Assembly (NCBI GenBank): GCA_947624225.1 | Contig: CANQJF010000001.1 | Coordinates: 1 to 64,000, forward strand | Direction of reading: 5' to 3' | DNA: 64,000 nt | Origin: an uncultured Clostridia bacterium | GTDB lineage: Bacteria; Bacillota; Clostridia; Christensenellales; Borkfalkiaceae | In this document: in pieces, positions 6,291 through 14,845 of the stretch | Position numbering within the stretch: position 1 is the stretch's first letter | How the letters are laid out: every line of letters starts with the position of its first letter | Notes under the pieces: generated by a model | Database searches by the model: none | Told to the model about the DNA's origin: nothing | What the model saw: only the letters and a program-made list of their open reading frames with translations | Position numbers and translations under genes: made by a program

Positions 6291-7899
6291 CCATCTTACC
6301 GAAATGATGCTGAGAAGCTACTTTATCGCGGAAAACACCGTCGGGCGTTTTTACGGGGATAAACAGGCGCTTTTCTCTGCGTATGCAAAAATTTTTCTTG
6401 TGCCGTCCGACGAGGCGGCGCGGCTGTTTGCCCTTGCGTCCCGGGAAGAAGTCACGGGGATCCTGAGCGAGCGCGAATATCACCAGCATCTCCGTCTCAA
6501 ACAATTTCTTGCCATGAATGCCCGCTCCCGCGTTTCCGACGCCGAGTTGGAGGACATGATCGATCTCAAAGGCACGGCCTTTACCATGGCGTTGAATTAT
6601 CAGCTCATGCAGGACGCCAAGGAAGTGAAGTCCGTCGCTTGCGAGAATTTGGCGCTTGCCGCGGAGAGCGGCATCATCGCGGCGCTCAACGTTCTCGGCA
6701 TCTTGCAGATGGAGGGGATCGTTCTCGGAAAAGACCGGGAGAACGGGCTCAGAAAGATCCAAAATGCCGCCGATTGGGACAGCGAAGAGGGGCTTCTCGC
6801 GGCCCTGTACTATGACGCCGAGGGGAGAGAAAAATATCTCGAACGGCTGCACGACTGCATGGTCCGTATCGGACATGGTATGGCTTTCGAGCGTGTCAGA
6901 GCCGTCTATGGGGATTACACGGAGGGGAAGCACGGGGAGTATAAACTACTCGAAAAGGCTTTCCGTCAGGGCCTCCTCAAACGCGAGGTCTACAACAAGC
7001 CGTATGCCCGTCTCGTGTATTCCAAGCTCTTGAACGACCGCGACAAGGAGGCCCTCGTCCTGAGCCCCAACAAGGAGCTCTTTGCGGAGGCCTGCTCGCT
7101 GCCGCTCAAACTCGGGAGCACCTCCGCGTCCTTCAACGCGGAAGCTCTCGCGGATCTCCGTCCCGACCGGGTGGAGGAGCGCACAAAGGTCATTTGCGGC
7201 CTCGGGAACACCGATCTGTGCGCCGTTCCCTCCTATCGGCCTCTCTGTTTTGTCTCCGGGAGCAAATACATGCTCAACTTTTACGAGACGCTCATTCCCC
7301 GCTGTTTCCGCGGGTGCCACACGGAGCGCATCGAGGTGAGCGACCTTGCGGAGTATGACTTCGAACCCACCAAAAACAATATCTTTGTGAGAAGTTGCGA
7401 TGAGGATGCCTTTAATCTGTATCTCTTGTCGTTCCGCGGGGAGATCTCGGACAGATACTTCGACATGGTAAAGAACTTTTTGCAGAGCGGAAAACGCGGA
7501 AAATTCCGCTTGAATCATCCGAGCGTTTCGCTCGATCTCTCGGCCGTATTGCCCGTTTGCTTTGCAGACAGCGAAAATGCCAAGAAACTCAGACCCTATT
7601 GCGACATTATCCGCATCACCGAGCTGACCGTTTCCGAGAAAGTAAACTTTTTGGAGCACATCCTCGAAGAAAAGGCGCAGACGTACGGGATCGGCAAACT
7701 CACCATTCGCGCGGAGGTCGCGGAGAAGCTCACGGAATACGGCATCGACGACATCGAACGCGTGTGCGATGCGGCCATCTGTGAACATCGCACCCATGAG
7801 CTGACGCTCACAGAGGAGATCGTGCGTCCCTATTTGAGAGGGATCGGCGCGAGAAGAACTTACGGTTTCGGAGGTAGCATTCATGACGATCACGAATGA
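6283..7899 (+). CDS. Degenerate Lon-type AAA+ protein with helical repeats
   Basis: About 538 residues. The N-terminal half is helical and includes Sel1/TPR-like pieces such as AAESGIIAALNVLGILQMEG. The C-terminal half follows the Lon AAA+ pattern: a P-loop position reading LCFVSGSKYMLNF, a Walker-B-like IFVRSCDEDAF, then SVSLDLSAVLPVCFADS, which matches the DLS-V-LF-ATAN stretch of Lon. A lid domain containing LTIRAEVAEKLTEYGIDDIE follows. The GKT/GKS of Walker A and the sensor-1 Asn are missing, so ATP hydrolysis is unlikely. Its overlap with clpP suggests an adaptor or gate for that protease. ATG 6283 was preferred over 6277 because GGAGG is too close to the latter. Confidence 0.6.
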   Translation: MFDHLTEMMLRSYFIAENTVGRFYGDKQALFSAYAKIFLVPSDEAARLFALASREEVTGILSEREYHQHLRLKQFLAMNARSRVSDAELEDMIDLKGTAFTMALNYQLMQDAKEVKSVACENLALAAESGIIAALNVLGILQMEGIVLGKDRENGLRKIQNAADWDSEEGLLAALYYDAEGREKYLERLHDCMVRIGHGMAFERVRAVYGDYTEGKHGEYKLLEKAFRQGLLKREVYNKPYARLVYSKLLNDRDKEALVLSPNKELFAEACSLPLKLGSTSASFNAEALADLRPDRVEERTKVICGLGNTDLCAVPSYRPLCFVSGSKYMLNFYETLIPRCFRGCHTERIEVSDLAEYDFEPTKNNIFVRSCDEDAFNLYLLSFRGEISDRYFDMVKNFLQSGKRGKFRLNHPSVSLDLSAVLPVCFADSENAKKLRPYCDIIRITELTVSEKVNFLEHILEEKAQTYGIGKLTIRAEVAEKLTEYGIDDIERVCDAAICEHRTHELTLTEEIVRPYLRGIGARRTYGFGGSIHDDHE

Positions 7900-9586
7900 A
7901 TTGATGCAGGGGTACGAGGATACCAAGTATTACCACTATGAAAATTTGGACCCGGAATTCCCGGGAAGCGTTTGGTATGACGAATTGCCCCAAAAAGAGG
8001 TGACGGGCGTCTTAAAATCCAATCGGTATGTAGACGGCCGTCTGTTGCAGATCTATTCCGAAAAGGAAAACCATGTGGGCGTCATTGCGGCCACGCGCCT
8101 CGGCAAGACGACCTCCTATGTCATTCCCACCGTTCTTTCCTTTGCGCGGGCAAGGAACAAGCGGAGCATGATCGTCTCCGACCCCAAGGGGGAGATCTAC
8201 CGCCACACCGCTGCCACGCTCAGGGAGATGGGGTACGAAGTGCTGCTTCTCAACTTCCGTGACTATGCGCATTCCGAGTGCTGGAACCCTCTTACGCCCA
8301 TTTTCCGCAAGTATCAGGCCATCTATAAGGTCTATGATGAGGTGGAGCTGGTCGAGACGGAAAACGGGCCGCGCAACCTCTTCCGCGGAAAGATCTATGA
8401 GGACCAGACCCTGCTCGACGCCGAGATCGAGCGCTATATCAACATCATGCTTGAAGAAGTCGGCAACGATATCGACAACATTGCCATGATGATCGCGCCC
8501 ACGGTGGACTTAAAGGATCCCTATTGGGAGGACAGCGGCAGAGAACTCTTAAAGGGCTATCTTTGGGCCATGCTCGAAGATAGCCGCCTCGAATTCATCG
8601 AGGGCTCGGATCGGCCACTCATCACCGAGGAGACCTATTCCTTTGCGACCATCATCACGTTGATGTCCCTTTTGAATAAGGCAGACGGCGATTTCGACAG
8701 CGGTTACTTCTTCTCCCGCCCCAAGACTTCCCGCGCCTACCGGATCGTCAAGACGGCCATTCCCGTGCATGCCCAAACGACGCGCCAATGTATCACGAGC
8801 GTCTTTAATTCCAAGATGGCGGTTTTCAAGGAGAGCGCGATGCGGTTGGTCACGAGCTGCAACTCCTTTGATTTGGAGGAAGTCCTCACGGGCGAAAAAC
8901 CCGTTGCGCTCTTCATCGACTACCGCGACGAGCTCAAAGTGCACTTCAAGGTGATCAGCCTGTTCGTGCAGGATGCCTACCGCCTCTTGATCGAGCACGC
9001 CAACGTTCAGCCCGAGGGCAAGCGGGAGATCCCGTTCTATTTCATCCTCGACGAATTCGGCAATTTCCCCGCGATGAAAGACTTCGAGACCACCATTTCG
9101 GCGTGTGCGGGGCGCAACATCTTCTTTATTCTCATTGTGCAGTCCTATGCGCAACTCAACGGCGTCTATGGCGATGCGGTGGCGGCCATTATTCGGGACA
9201 ATCTGAATATGCACATCTTCTTCGGTTCCAACAATCCCCAAACGTTGGAGGAGTTCTCCAAGGAGTGCGGCCTGTTCACGCGCATCTCGCCCACGTCCGT
9301 TTTAAACGGAAAGGGCCCCGAGATGGATTCCTATCAGCTTGAAACCATCCCGCTCGTCCCGAGAAGCATGCTTGCGCACTTCTCGCAGGGAGAATGTATC
9401 ATTACGGAAGCCAATTGCGGCTATGTCATGTTCTCAAAGTTGGAGCGGTACTATCTCTGCAAGGAATACAGCGAATTGCCTCTTCTCGACGAAAAACAAT
9501 ACACGGGTAGAGTGGATCCTTTCCAGGCATGTTACACCTACAAATTTTCTGAGGAACAACTCAAAAAAATGCGCGACGATGACTGA
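7883..9586 (+). CDS. VirD4/TraG-like coupling ATPase without membrane anchor
   Basis: A 567-residue ATPase of the type IV secretion coupling-protein family. It has a variant Walker A, AATRLGKTTS (69-78), the typical SMIVSDPKGEIYRHTA block, the phrase ECWNPL, and Walker B in FYFILDEFGNFPAM followed by QSYAQL. Family members pump DNA or protein substrates, usually from a membrane-anchored hexamer. No N-terminal membrane helices are visible, so this one should be soluble. It overlaps the preceding gene by 17 bp and is followed after 11 bp by a protein with an FtsK-gamma-like domain, which could supply DNA recognition. No relaxase or mating-pair genes are in the window, so plain conjugation is not supported. 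Confidence 0.85.
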   Translation: MTITNELMQGYEDTKYYHYENLDPEFPGSVWYDELPQKEVTGVLKSNRYVDGRLLQIYSEKENHVGVIAATRLGKTTSYVIPTVLSFARARNKRSMIVSDPKGEIYRHTAATLREMGYEVLLLNFRDYAHSECWNPLTPIFRKYQAIYKVYDEVELVETENGPRNLFRGKIYEDQTLLDAEIERYINIMLEEVGNDIDNIAMMIAPTVDLKDPYWEDSGRELLKGYLWAMLEDSRLEFIEGSDRPLITEETYSFATIITLMSLLNKADGDFDSGYFFSRPKTSRAYRIVKTAIPVHAQTTRQCITSVFNSKMAVFKESAMRLVTSCNSFDLEEVLTGEKPVALFIDYRDELKVHFKVISLFVQDAYRLLIEHANVQPEGKREIPFYFILDEFGNFPAMKDFETTISACAGRNIFFILIVQSYAQLNGVYGDAVAAIIRDNLNMHIFFGSNNPQTLEEFSKECGLFTRISPTSVLNGKGPEMDSYQLETIPLVPRSMLAHFSQGECIITEANCGYVMFSKLERYYLCKEYSELPLLDEKQYTGRVDPFQACYTYKFSEEQLKKMRDDD

Positions 9587-9597
9587 GGGAGGATGAA

Positions 9598-11010
9598 ATG
9601 AGCTTTTCAGATCTGTTTGACTTTTTGAAAGAGGATAAGTCGAAAAAAAGGAACGAGACCGCGCAAAAAGTCTTGGACTATGCAAAGACAGCAGGCCGTT
9701 TCACGCTTCCCGAACTCCAACAAAAACTCGGGTTGGATTATTACGGCGCCAAGAGAGCGGCGGACGAACTCATCAAGGAGGAGGCTGTCAAATTTTCGGG
9801 CGGGCTGGTCTATGAGTGCCTCGCAACCGAACAGCAGGAGCCTCCCGTGCAGGAGGAGAAATCGGAGGAGAAGCATCAGACTTTCGAGGAGTACAGGCGG
9901 GCCATGGAGGCCCGCAGAAGAGCGCTCATGCGCAGAATGCGGATGAGTTCGGACGACGATGACGACGATGAGGATGGCGATGACAACCGTGACACCGACA
10001 GCAACAGTGACAGCGACACCGACAGTGACGACGACAATGATGACAATGACGATGACGACGAAAGTTTTGATGACTTCTGTGTCGATGACTTTGATTTCGA
10101 GACGGAAGATGACTCCAAGCTCGATGAAGTGATCGGTTTTTTGCCGAAGAGCGGGGAGATCAGCGCGATCAACGGCAATCGTTATTGGAAGCAAGACGAC
10201 CTCCGATTGGAGGGCCTCGAAACAAAATTCAAACTTCTCGAAGAGGACGGCAACATCTATATTACCGATGATTCTTTGGCCATCAACGCGCTTAAATTTC
10301 GCTTGCCGCTCGAAACGGAGGGGATCGCGAAAAAGATCGATGACATCAACGCGAGGTACCATGTCCAAAGGAGGGGCGACGAATTGTGCATTTTGGTCGT
10401 CCAACCGGAGAAAGCGTCCGCCTCCCTCGTGCAGCTGTTTGCAACCATGGATCGGGTGGCTTCAATCGATCTTGACGAGCACATCGCCTTTTCGCGGGAG
10501 GAACGGCGCAAGCGGGAGGTCCGCAATCTCGCCGGGGAGCTTCTGCAAGAGAAGCCGGATGCGGGCCTTGCGGAACTCTTGGAGGAGCTGGAAAAACGAT
10601 ATCGTGCGCTGAAAAGGCAGCCCTTGGCGAAGTGCAGAGGTTCCATGTCCACGACATTGGCGGCATTGGAGACATTCCAAGCGCTTTCGATCAACGAATT
10701 TCTCGAAAACCGTGCCTATTGGTGCGGGGACGAGGATGCGCCCCCTCCGACGGAGACGTCGGAATTCGGGATGGCAGACGTCCCGGACGATCCCGCTTAC
10801 TTGCGGGCGCTTGCAATGGTAGTCAAAACGCGGGAGGTGTCCCTCTCGATCATCCAGCGCAGGTGCGGGGTGGGGTACGCGCACGCGGGGAAGATCCTCG
10901 AATGGATGGAGTTGAAAGGCTACATTACGCCCTTTGACGGGTCCTCCGGCAGCCGCGAGGTGCTCTTGACGCCTTTCCTGTACGAGAAGCTATACGGCCC
11001 GTTGGATTGA
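9598..11010 (+). CDS. Acidic winged-helix protein with FtsK-gamma-like C-terminus
   Basis: A 470-residue protein. An N-terminal winged helix spans about residues 20-75 (TLPELQQKLGLDYYGAKRA). Residues about 118-160 are an extreme Asp/Ser low-complexity tract. The last 70 residues, beginning DPAYLRALAMVVKTREVSLS and including IIQRRCGVGYAHAGKILEWM, match the FtsK gamma domain, which binds polar octamers and orients the DNA pump. The FtsK motor itself is absent, while the preceding gene supplies a related VirD4-like motor. A split, FtsK-like DNA translocase is a reasonable inference. The middle region (about 190-370) is unrecognised. GGGAGG precedes ATG 9598, and a terminator follows the stop. 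Confidence 0.75.
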   Translation: MSFSDLFDFLKEDKSKKRNETAQKVLDYAKTAGRFTLPELQQKLGLDYYGAKRAADELIKEEAVKFSGGLVYECLATEQQEPPVQEEKSEEKHQTFEEYRRAMEARRRALMRRMRMSSDDDDDDEDGDDNRDTDSNSDSDTDSDDDNDDNDDDDESFDDFCVDDFDFETEDDSKLDEVIGFLPKSGEISAINGNRYWKQDDLRLEGLETKFKLLEEDGNIYITDDSLAINALKFRLPLETEGIAKKIDDINARYHVQRRGDELCILVVQPEKASASLVQLFATMDRVASIDLDEHIAFSREERRKREVRNLAGELLQEKPDAGLAELLEELEKRYRALKRQPLAKCRGSMSTTLAALETFQALSINEFLENRAYWCGDEDAPPPTETSEFGMADVPDDPAYLRALAMVVKTREVSLSIIQRRCGVGYAHAGKILEWMELKGYITPFDGSSGSREVLLTPFLYEKLYGPLD

Positions 11011-11015
11011 GGAAA

Positions 11016-11039
11016 AAGGCGCTTTAAAAAGGGCGCCTT
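11016..11039 (+). terminator. Hairpin after the cluster
   Basis: AAGGCGC (11016-11022) pairs with GCGCCTT (11033-11039) around a 10-nt loop, with a T6 run about 15 nt later. It ends the second cluster operon. Confidence 0.55.
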
Positions 11040-11067
11040 AGACGGACAAGGGTATTTTTTAAGCGAG

Positions 11068-11095
11068 AAGCGGCCGCATGGGAATGCGGCCGCTT
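11068..11095. terminator. Perfect 12-bp hairpin between convergent genes
   Basis: AAGCGGCCGCAT (11068-11079) pairs perfectly with ATGCGGCCGCTT (11084-11095) around GGGA. It lies between two convergent operons and probably stops transcription from both sides, although the T-runs are short. Confidence 0.7.
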
Positions 11096-11098
11096 TGA

Positions 11099-11866
11099 TC
11101 ATTTGAGCTTTTGTCGGCGCATGAATACGCGCATGACGAGGGAGTGCGGGAGAATTTTCGTGAGTGCGTGCGTCAGCTTTGCGTATGCCCCCGGAACGAC
11201 GTAGTCGCGCCGCTTGTCCATGGCCGAAAGCGTCTTTTTGGCGATAAAGGCGGGTTCGTACATCACCTCGAAGTTGCCGATCACGCCATGCTTGTTGGAG
11301 CGGTCGATAAAGGCCGTCTTGGTCCAATAAGGGCAGACGGCGAGCACTTTGATATCCAATTGTTTCCATTCACGCGCGAGGGCACGCGAGAAAGAGAGCA
11401 CATAGGCCTTGGTCGCGGCATACACGCTGCCGTAGGGAATGGGCTCGAAGGCGGCCATGCTTGCAAGATTGACGACGCAGCTCTTTGCGTGCAGATAGGG
11501 GAAAACCATTTGCGTCATGGCGGTGAGGGCGCGGCAATTGAGGTCGACCATGCCGAGATTGTCCTCTTCGGGGATTTTATCCACCCGCTCAAAGATGCCG
11601 AATCCGCTCGCATTGACCAACACCTCCACGACGGGGCGCTCTTGTTCGAGGAGCGCACGGAGCGCGGAAAGTCCCTCCGGCGTCGTGAGATCTGCCGAGA
11701 TGGGGCGCACGGGCACGGAAAGGAACTCTTTGAGTGCTTCGAGCCTGCCGAGATCTCTTGCGACCGCCCAGATCTCCTCGGGCTTTATTTTTTTGGCGAG
11801 CCCGATGGCGAGTTCTTTCCCGATCCCGGACGAAGCGCCTGTCACGATGACGGTTCTTTTCTGCAT
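11099..11866 (-). CDS. Short-chain dehydrogenase/reductase
   Basis: A 255-residue classical SDR. The NAD(P)-binding motif TGASSGIG lies near the N-terminus, VNASGFG stands in for the NAG motif, the catalytic Ser is in NLASMAAF, and YAATK supplies Tyr and Lys. The C-terminal end is basic and hydrophobic (RVFMRRQKLK), as in SDRs acting on lipid-like substrates, but the substrate cannot be told. Its Shine-Dalgarno site AGGGGG overlaps the stop of the upstream ABC-F gene, 11 bp away, so the two form an operon. Confidence 0.9.
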   Translation of the reverse strand: MQKRTVIVTGASSGIGKELAIGLAKKIKPEEIWAVARDLGRLEALKEFLSVPVRPISADLTTPEGLSALRALLEQERPVVEVLVNASGFGIFERVDKIPEEDNLGMVDLNCRALTAMTQMVFPYLHAKSCVVNLASMAAFEPIPYGSVYAATKAYVLSFSRALAREWKQLDIKVLAVCPYWTKTAFIDRSNKHGVIGNFEVMYEPAFIAKKTLSAMDKRRDYVVPGAYAKLTHALTKILPHSLVMRVFMRRQKLK

Positions 11867-11877
11867 ATGTTATCCCC

Positions 11878-13728
11878 CTAAATCAAAGTTTCGTATTCTT
11901 CATACAGCGCGTCCGACTCCGTGCGGAGCGCTTCAAGGCGGGCGGTGATCTCGCGCACCTTGGCATAATCGGAGGCATTTTCCGCGAGGGAGAGGTTGAG
12001 CGCTTCCTCCTCGGATTCGATTGCTTCCAGCCGCGTTTCGATCTCCTTGACGCGTGTGCGTACACGGGCCTCCCGCGCACGCTCCTCCTTGGAACGGTAC
12101 CCCTCAACAGCCTTTTTGTGAGGCTTCTCCTCGGGCATGGGTGCCGGCTTTTTGCTCGCAAGGTATTCTTCGTAACTTCCCTTGAAGAGGCTGAGACCCC
12201 CGTTTTCGATACAGCAGACGGAGGTGGCGAGGGATTGGATGAATCGCCTGTCGTGTGAGACGAAGAGCAGCGTTCCGTCAAAATTTTTGAGCGCCTCTTC
12301 GAGGGATTCGCGTGCAGGCAGATCGAGGTGGTTGGTGGGCTCGTCGAGGACGAGGAAGTTTGCCTTTTTTGCTTCGAGGATGGTGAGTGCGAGTTTTGCG
12401 CGCATCCCGCCCGACAGCTCGGAGACTTTCTTGTCGACGTCCTCCGCCGCAAGGCCCGCCTGTGCGAGCAGTTTGCGCGCTTCCGTTTGCGTGAGGAGGG
12501 GATAATTCCACCAAAGGGCATCCAGCGCGCGCAGCGCGGGATCCAAGTCGGAATTTTCCTGGTCATAGTATCCGATGCGCACGAGTTTTCCGAACGTGAC
12601 GCGCCTGTCCCCCGAGAGGAAGAATTTGAGAAGCGTGCTCTTGCCCGTCCCGTTGTCGCCGACGAGGGCGCACTTCTCCCCCCGCATGAGCGTAAAAGAG
12701 GCGTTCTTCAAGAGCATTTTATTGTCTACCGTGAGGTCGAACGCCCGCGCCTCCAACACGCGTTCATAGGGCCGTTCCTCTGTCCGGAAGAGAAAGCGCG
12801 GTGGTTGGGGAGGGGGGAGGGGCTTTTCGAGCACCCCCATGCGCTCCAATTTGTTGACCCGTGAGAGCGCGCTCTTCGCGGTGGTCGCGCGCACGAGGTT
12901 GCGGTCGACATAGTCTTTCAGCTTGGCGATCTCCTCCTGCTGTTTTTCGTAGGCGCGCATCTCCTCCTTAAACCGCTCCTCCCTCAGCACTCTGTATTTG
13001 GAGTAATTGCCCTTGAAGAGAGAGAGCCGTCCGCGTTCGAGTTCGAGCGTGCGCGTTGTAATGCGGTCGAGGAAGTAACGGTCGTGCGAGACAACGAGGA
13101 TGGCGCCCTTATAGGATGTGAGATATTCTTCCAACCAGAAGAGCGTCTTGATGTCCAGGTGATTGGTGGGCTCGTCGAGGACGAGCAGTTCCGGTTCTTC
13201 GAGCAGGAGGCGGCAAAGTTTTAATTTTGTGCGCTCTCCCCCGGACATGGTATCCACACGTTGCGTGTACATCCCCTCAAAGCCCATGCCGCCGAGCACG
13301 GTTTTGATGCGCACGTCGAAGTGGTAACTGTCCCGTGCGGCGATGCGTTTTTCAAGGCTTTCGATGCGTGCGGAAAGGATGTTCATCTCCGTAGGCGAGG
13401 CGTTTTCCATGCGGCTCTCAGTCTCTCGGAGCCGCGCGATCAGCGCTTCATCCTCTGCAAAGACTTCTTTCATTGCGCCATAGACGGTGGACCCGCTCTC
13501 AAATCCTCCCGTTTGGGGGAGGTAGCCCATGCGGATGCCGCTCTTGCGCGTGACGCTCCCGCTGTCCGGCGTAAGTTCGCCGAGGATGATCTTTAAAAGG
13601 GTGGTCTTTCCCTCGCCGTTGCCGCCGACGAAGCCGACCCGCTCGTTCTCCGTGAGCGTCGTTGAGGCGTCCGAGATCAGAGGCACGCCGTCGTATCCGA
13701 ATGTAATATGTTCGAGGCTTATCAGCAT
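11878..13728 (-). CDS. ABC-F family ATPase
   Basis: A 616-residue protein with two ABC domains on one chain and no membrane segments. The first P-loop is GGNGEGKTT with signature MSGGERTKL and the second is GDNGTGKST with LSGGMRAKL. Both domains carry LDEPTNHLD, and a charged linker lies between them. A C-terminal coiled coil (about residues 545-616) resembles Uup/YfmR types. ABC-F proteins act on the ribosome at the E site, in translation quality control or antibiotic protection. Start 13728 was chosen because GGGGA lies just upstream, and a longer frame lacks a ribosome site. It is co-transcribed with the SDR. Confidence 0.92.
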   Translation of the reverse strand: MLISLEHITFGYDGVPLISDASTTLTENERVGFVGGNGEGKTTLLKIILGELTPDSGSVTRKSGIRMGYLPQTGGFESGSTVYGAMKEVFAEDEALIARLRETESRMENASPTEMNILSARIESLEKRIAARDSYHFDVRIKTVLGGMGFEGMYTQRVDTMSGGERTKLKLCRLLLEEPELLVLDEPTNHLDIKTLFWLEEYLTSYKGAILVVSHDRYFLDRITTRTLELERGRLSLFKGNYSKYRVLREERFKEEMRAYEKQQEEIAKLKDYVDRNLVRATTAKSALSRVNKLERMGVLEKPLPPPQPPRFLFRTEERPYERVLEARAFDLTVDNKMLLKNASFTLMRGEKCALVGDNGTGKSTLLKFFLSGDRRVTFGKLVRIGYYDQENSDLDPALRALDALWWNYPLLTQTEARKLLAQAGLAAEDVDKKVSELSGGMRAKLALTILEAKKANFLVLDEPTNHLDLPARESLEEALKNFDGTLLFVSHDRRFIQSLATSVCCIENGGLSLFKGSYEEYLASKKPAPMPEEKPHKKAVEGYRSKEERAREARVRTRVKEIETRLEAIESEEEALNLSLAENASDYAKVREITARLEALRTESDALYEEYETLI

Positions 13729-13760
13729 AGGTTTCCCCGCGCGGTTGAATAATATAGAAT

Positions 13761-13889
13761 ATGAAGGACACAAAGTTGCGCATCGTGCGCCATATGGAGG
13801 ATCGGTTAAAGGCAATGACGCCCGCCGAGGCGGGGAAACTTGCCAAGAGACTTGTCAAATTAAAGGATGCGTGGTTAAACGGTCATTGA
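13761..13889 (+). CDS. Small basic helical protein, 42 residues (possible)
   Basis: An uninterrupted small frame starting MKDTKLRIVRHMEDRLKAM and ending DAWLNGH. It is amphipathic and basic with no Cys. It overlaps the end of the radical-SAM gene on the other strand by 7 bp. There is no clear Shine-Dalgarno site, so it may be spurious. Confidence 0.3.
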   Translation: MKDTKLRIVRHMEDRLKAMTPAEAGKLAKRLVKLKDAWLNGH

Positions 13890-14734
13890 TCCCATTTGGG
13901 AATAAAGGACGTATCCGCACATCCCCGCTCTTGCGTGAAGAGGTTGGTGAGCCCGAGTGTTTGGGCACAGTCCACGACGCGGCGATATTCCCGCGCCGTG
14001 ATTTTTCTGTTCAATTCGGGGAAGTTTGCAATGTCGCCCATGGGCGTATATTGCCGCATGATGGAGAGGGGGGTATCGAGGGGAACCGTCCTCGCGAGAA
14101 AGGAGAGCACTGCAAGAGAATCGTAGCTGCACGCGGGGAGCACGAGGTGCCTTATGAGCAGTCCCTTTAAAAGTTTCCCGTTCTCCCAAACGGCGGGCGT
14201 CTTTGCCATGTATGCAATTGCCCGCGCGGCATGTTCGAAGTAATCCTCTCGACCCGTGTAGCGCTTGGAGAGCATGGGGTCGCAGAATTTCAGATCGGGC
14301 ATCCATACGTCGATGTAGGGGGCGATCTCTTCGAGCGCTTCCACCTTGCAATAGCCCCCGGAGTTGTAGACGACGGGGACCTTGGGACGGTATAATTTCA
14401 GCGTTTCTGCAATCAGGTTTGAGACATGGTCCGGGGTAACGAGGTCAATGCAGTCGGCGCCCTGCTCTTCGAGGGAGCGGAAGATATCCGCAAGTTCTCG
14501 GGGCGAGACCTCTCTCCCGCGTTGGGCCCGCGAGAGCTCGTAGTTCTGGCAAAAGACGCAGCGGAGGGAGCAGCCGCCGAAGAACACCGCCCCCGCGCCG
14601 TTCGTATGGCAGATGGGGGGCTCCTCATAGGGATGCAGGTAGGCTTTCGCCACTGTGAGGCCCTTTACGCCGCAGCGGCCCGCCCGCGTTGTTCTGTCCG
14701 CCCCGCAAGCCACGGGGCACAGTGTACACTTCAT
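13883..14734 (-). CDS. PflX-type radical SAM protein
   Basis: A 283-residue radical SAM enzyme of the pyruvate-formate-lyase-activase-like group. The N-terminal CTLCPVACGADR and GRCG cysteines are typical of PflX. The SAM cluster motif is GCSLRCVFCQNYE, and downstream YNSGGY, MPDLKFCD and RQYTPMGD also fit the family. The substrate is unknown; such proteins are thought to install glycyl radicals or act in related chemistry. It diverges from metK, which makes the S-adenosylmethionine it consumes. The start ATG lies 6 nt after the -10 box with no ribosome site, so the message may be leaderless. Confidence 0.88.
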   Translation of the reverse strand: MKCTLCPVACGADRTTRAGRCGVKGLTVAKAYLHPYEEPPICHTNGAGAVFFGGCSLRCVFCQNYELSRAQRGREVSPRELADIFRSLEEQGADCIDLVTPDHVSNLIAETLKLYRPKVPVVYNSGGYCKVEALEEIAPYIDVWMPDLKFCDPMLSKRYTGREDYFEHAARAIAYMAKTPAVWENGKLLKGLLIRHLVLPACSYDSLAVLSFLARTVPLDTPLSIMRQYTPMGDIANFPELNRKITAREYRRVVDCAQTLGLTNLFTQERGCADTSFIPKWDQ

Positions 14735-14740
14735 GGGATG

Positions 14741-14769
14741 ATTGTAGCACAAATGCGAAAGAATTGCAA
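14741..14769 (-). promoter_or_regulatory. Promoter of the PflX-like gene
   Basis: On the minus strand TTGCAA and TACAAT are separated by 17 bp. The -10 ends 6 nt before the ATG at 14734, consistent with a leaderless transcript. Confidence 0.75.
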
Positions 14770-14780
14770 CACGATTTCGG

Positions 14781-14809
14781 TTGACTTTCGGAGGATGTTT
14801 CCGTATAAT
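14781..14809 (+). promoter_or_regulatory. Promoter of metK
   Basis: TTGACT (14781-14786) and TATAAT (14804-14809) with a 17-bp spacer, back to back with the PflX-like promoter. Confidence 0.85.
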
Positions 14810-14845
14810 GGTTAAGGAAAGAAAAACAGCGGAGAAAATTTGCCA

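Noticed and set aside
7883-9586. Integrated conjugative element based on the VirD4/TraG gene
   Set aside because: No relaxase, mating-channel, integrase or attachment repeats were seen within 64 kb, and the neighbours are protease and winged-helix genes.
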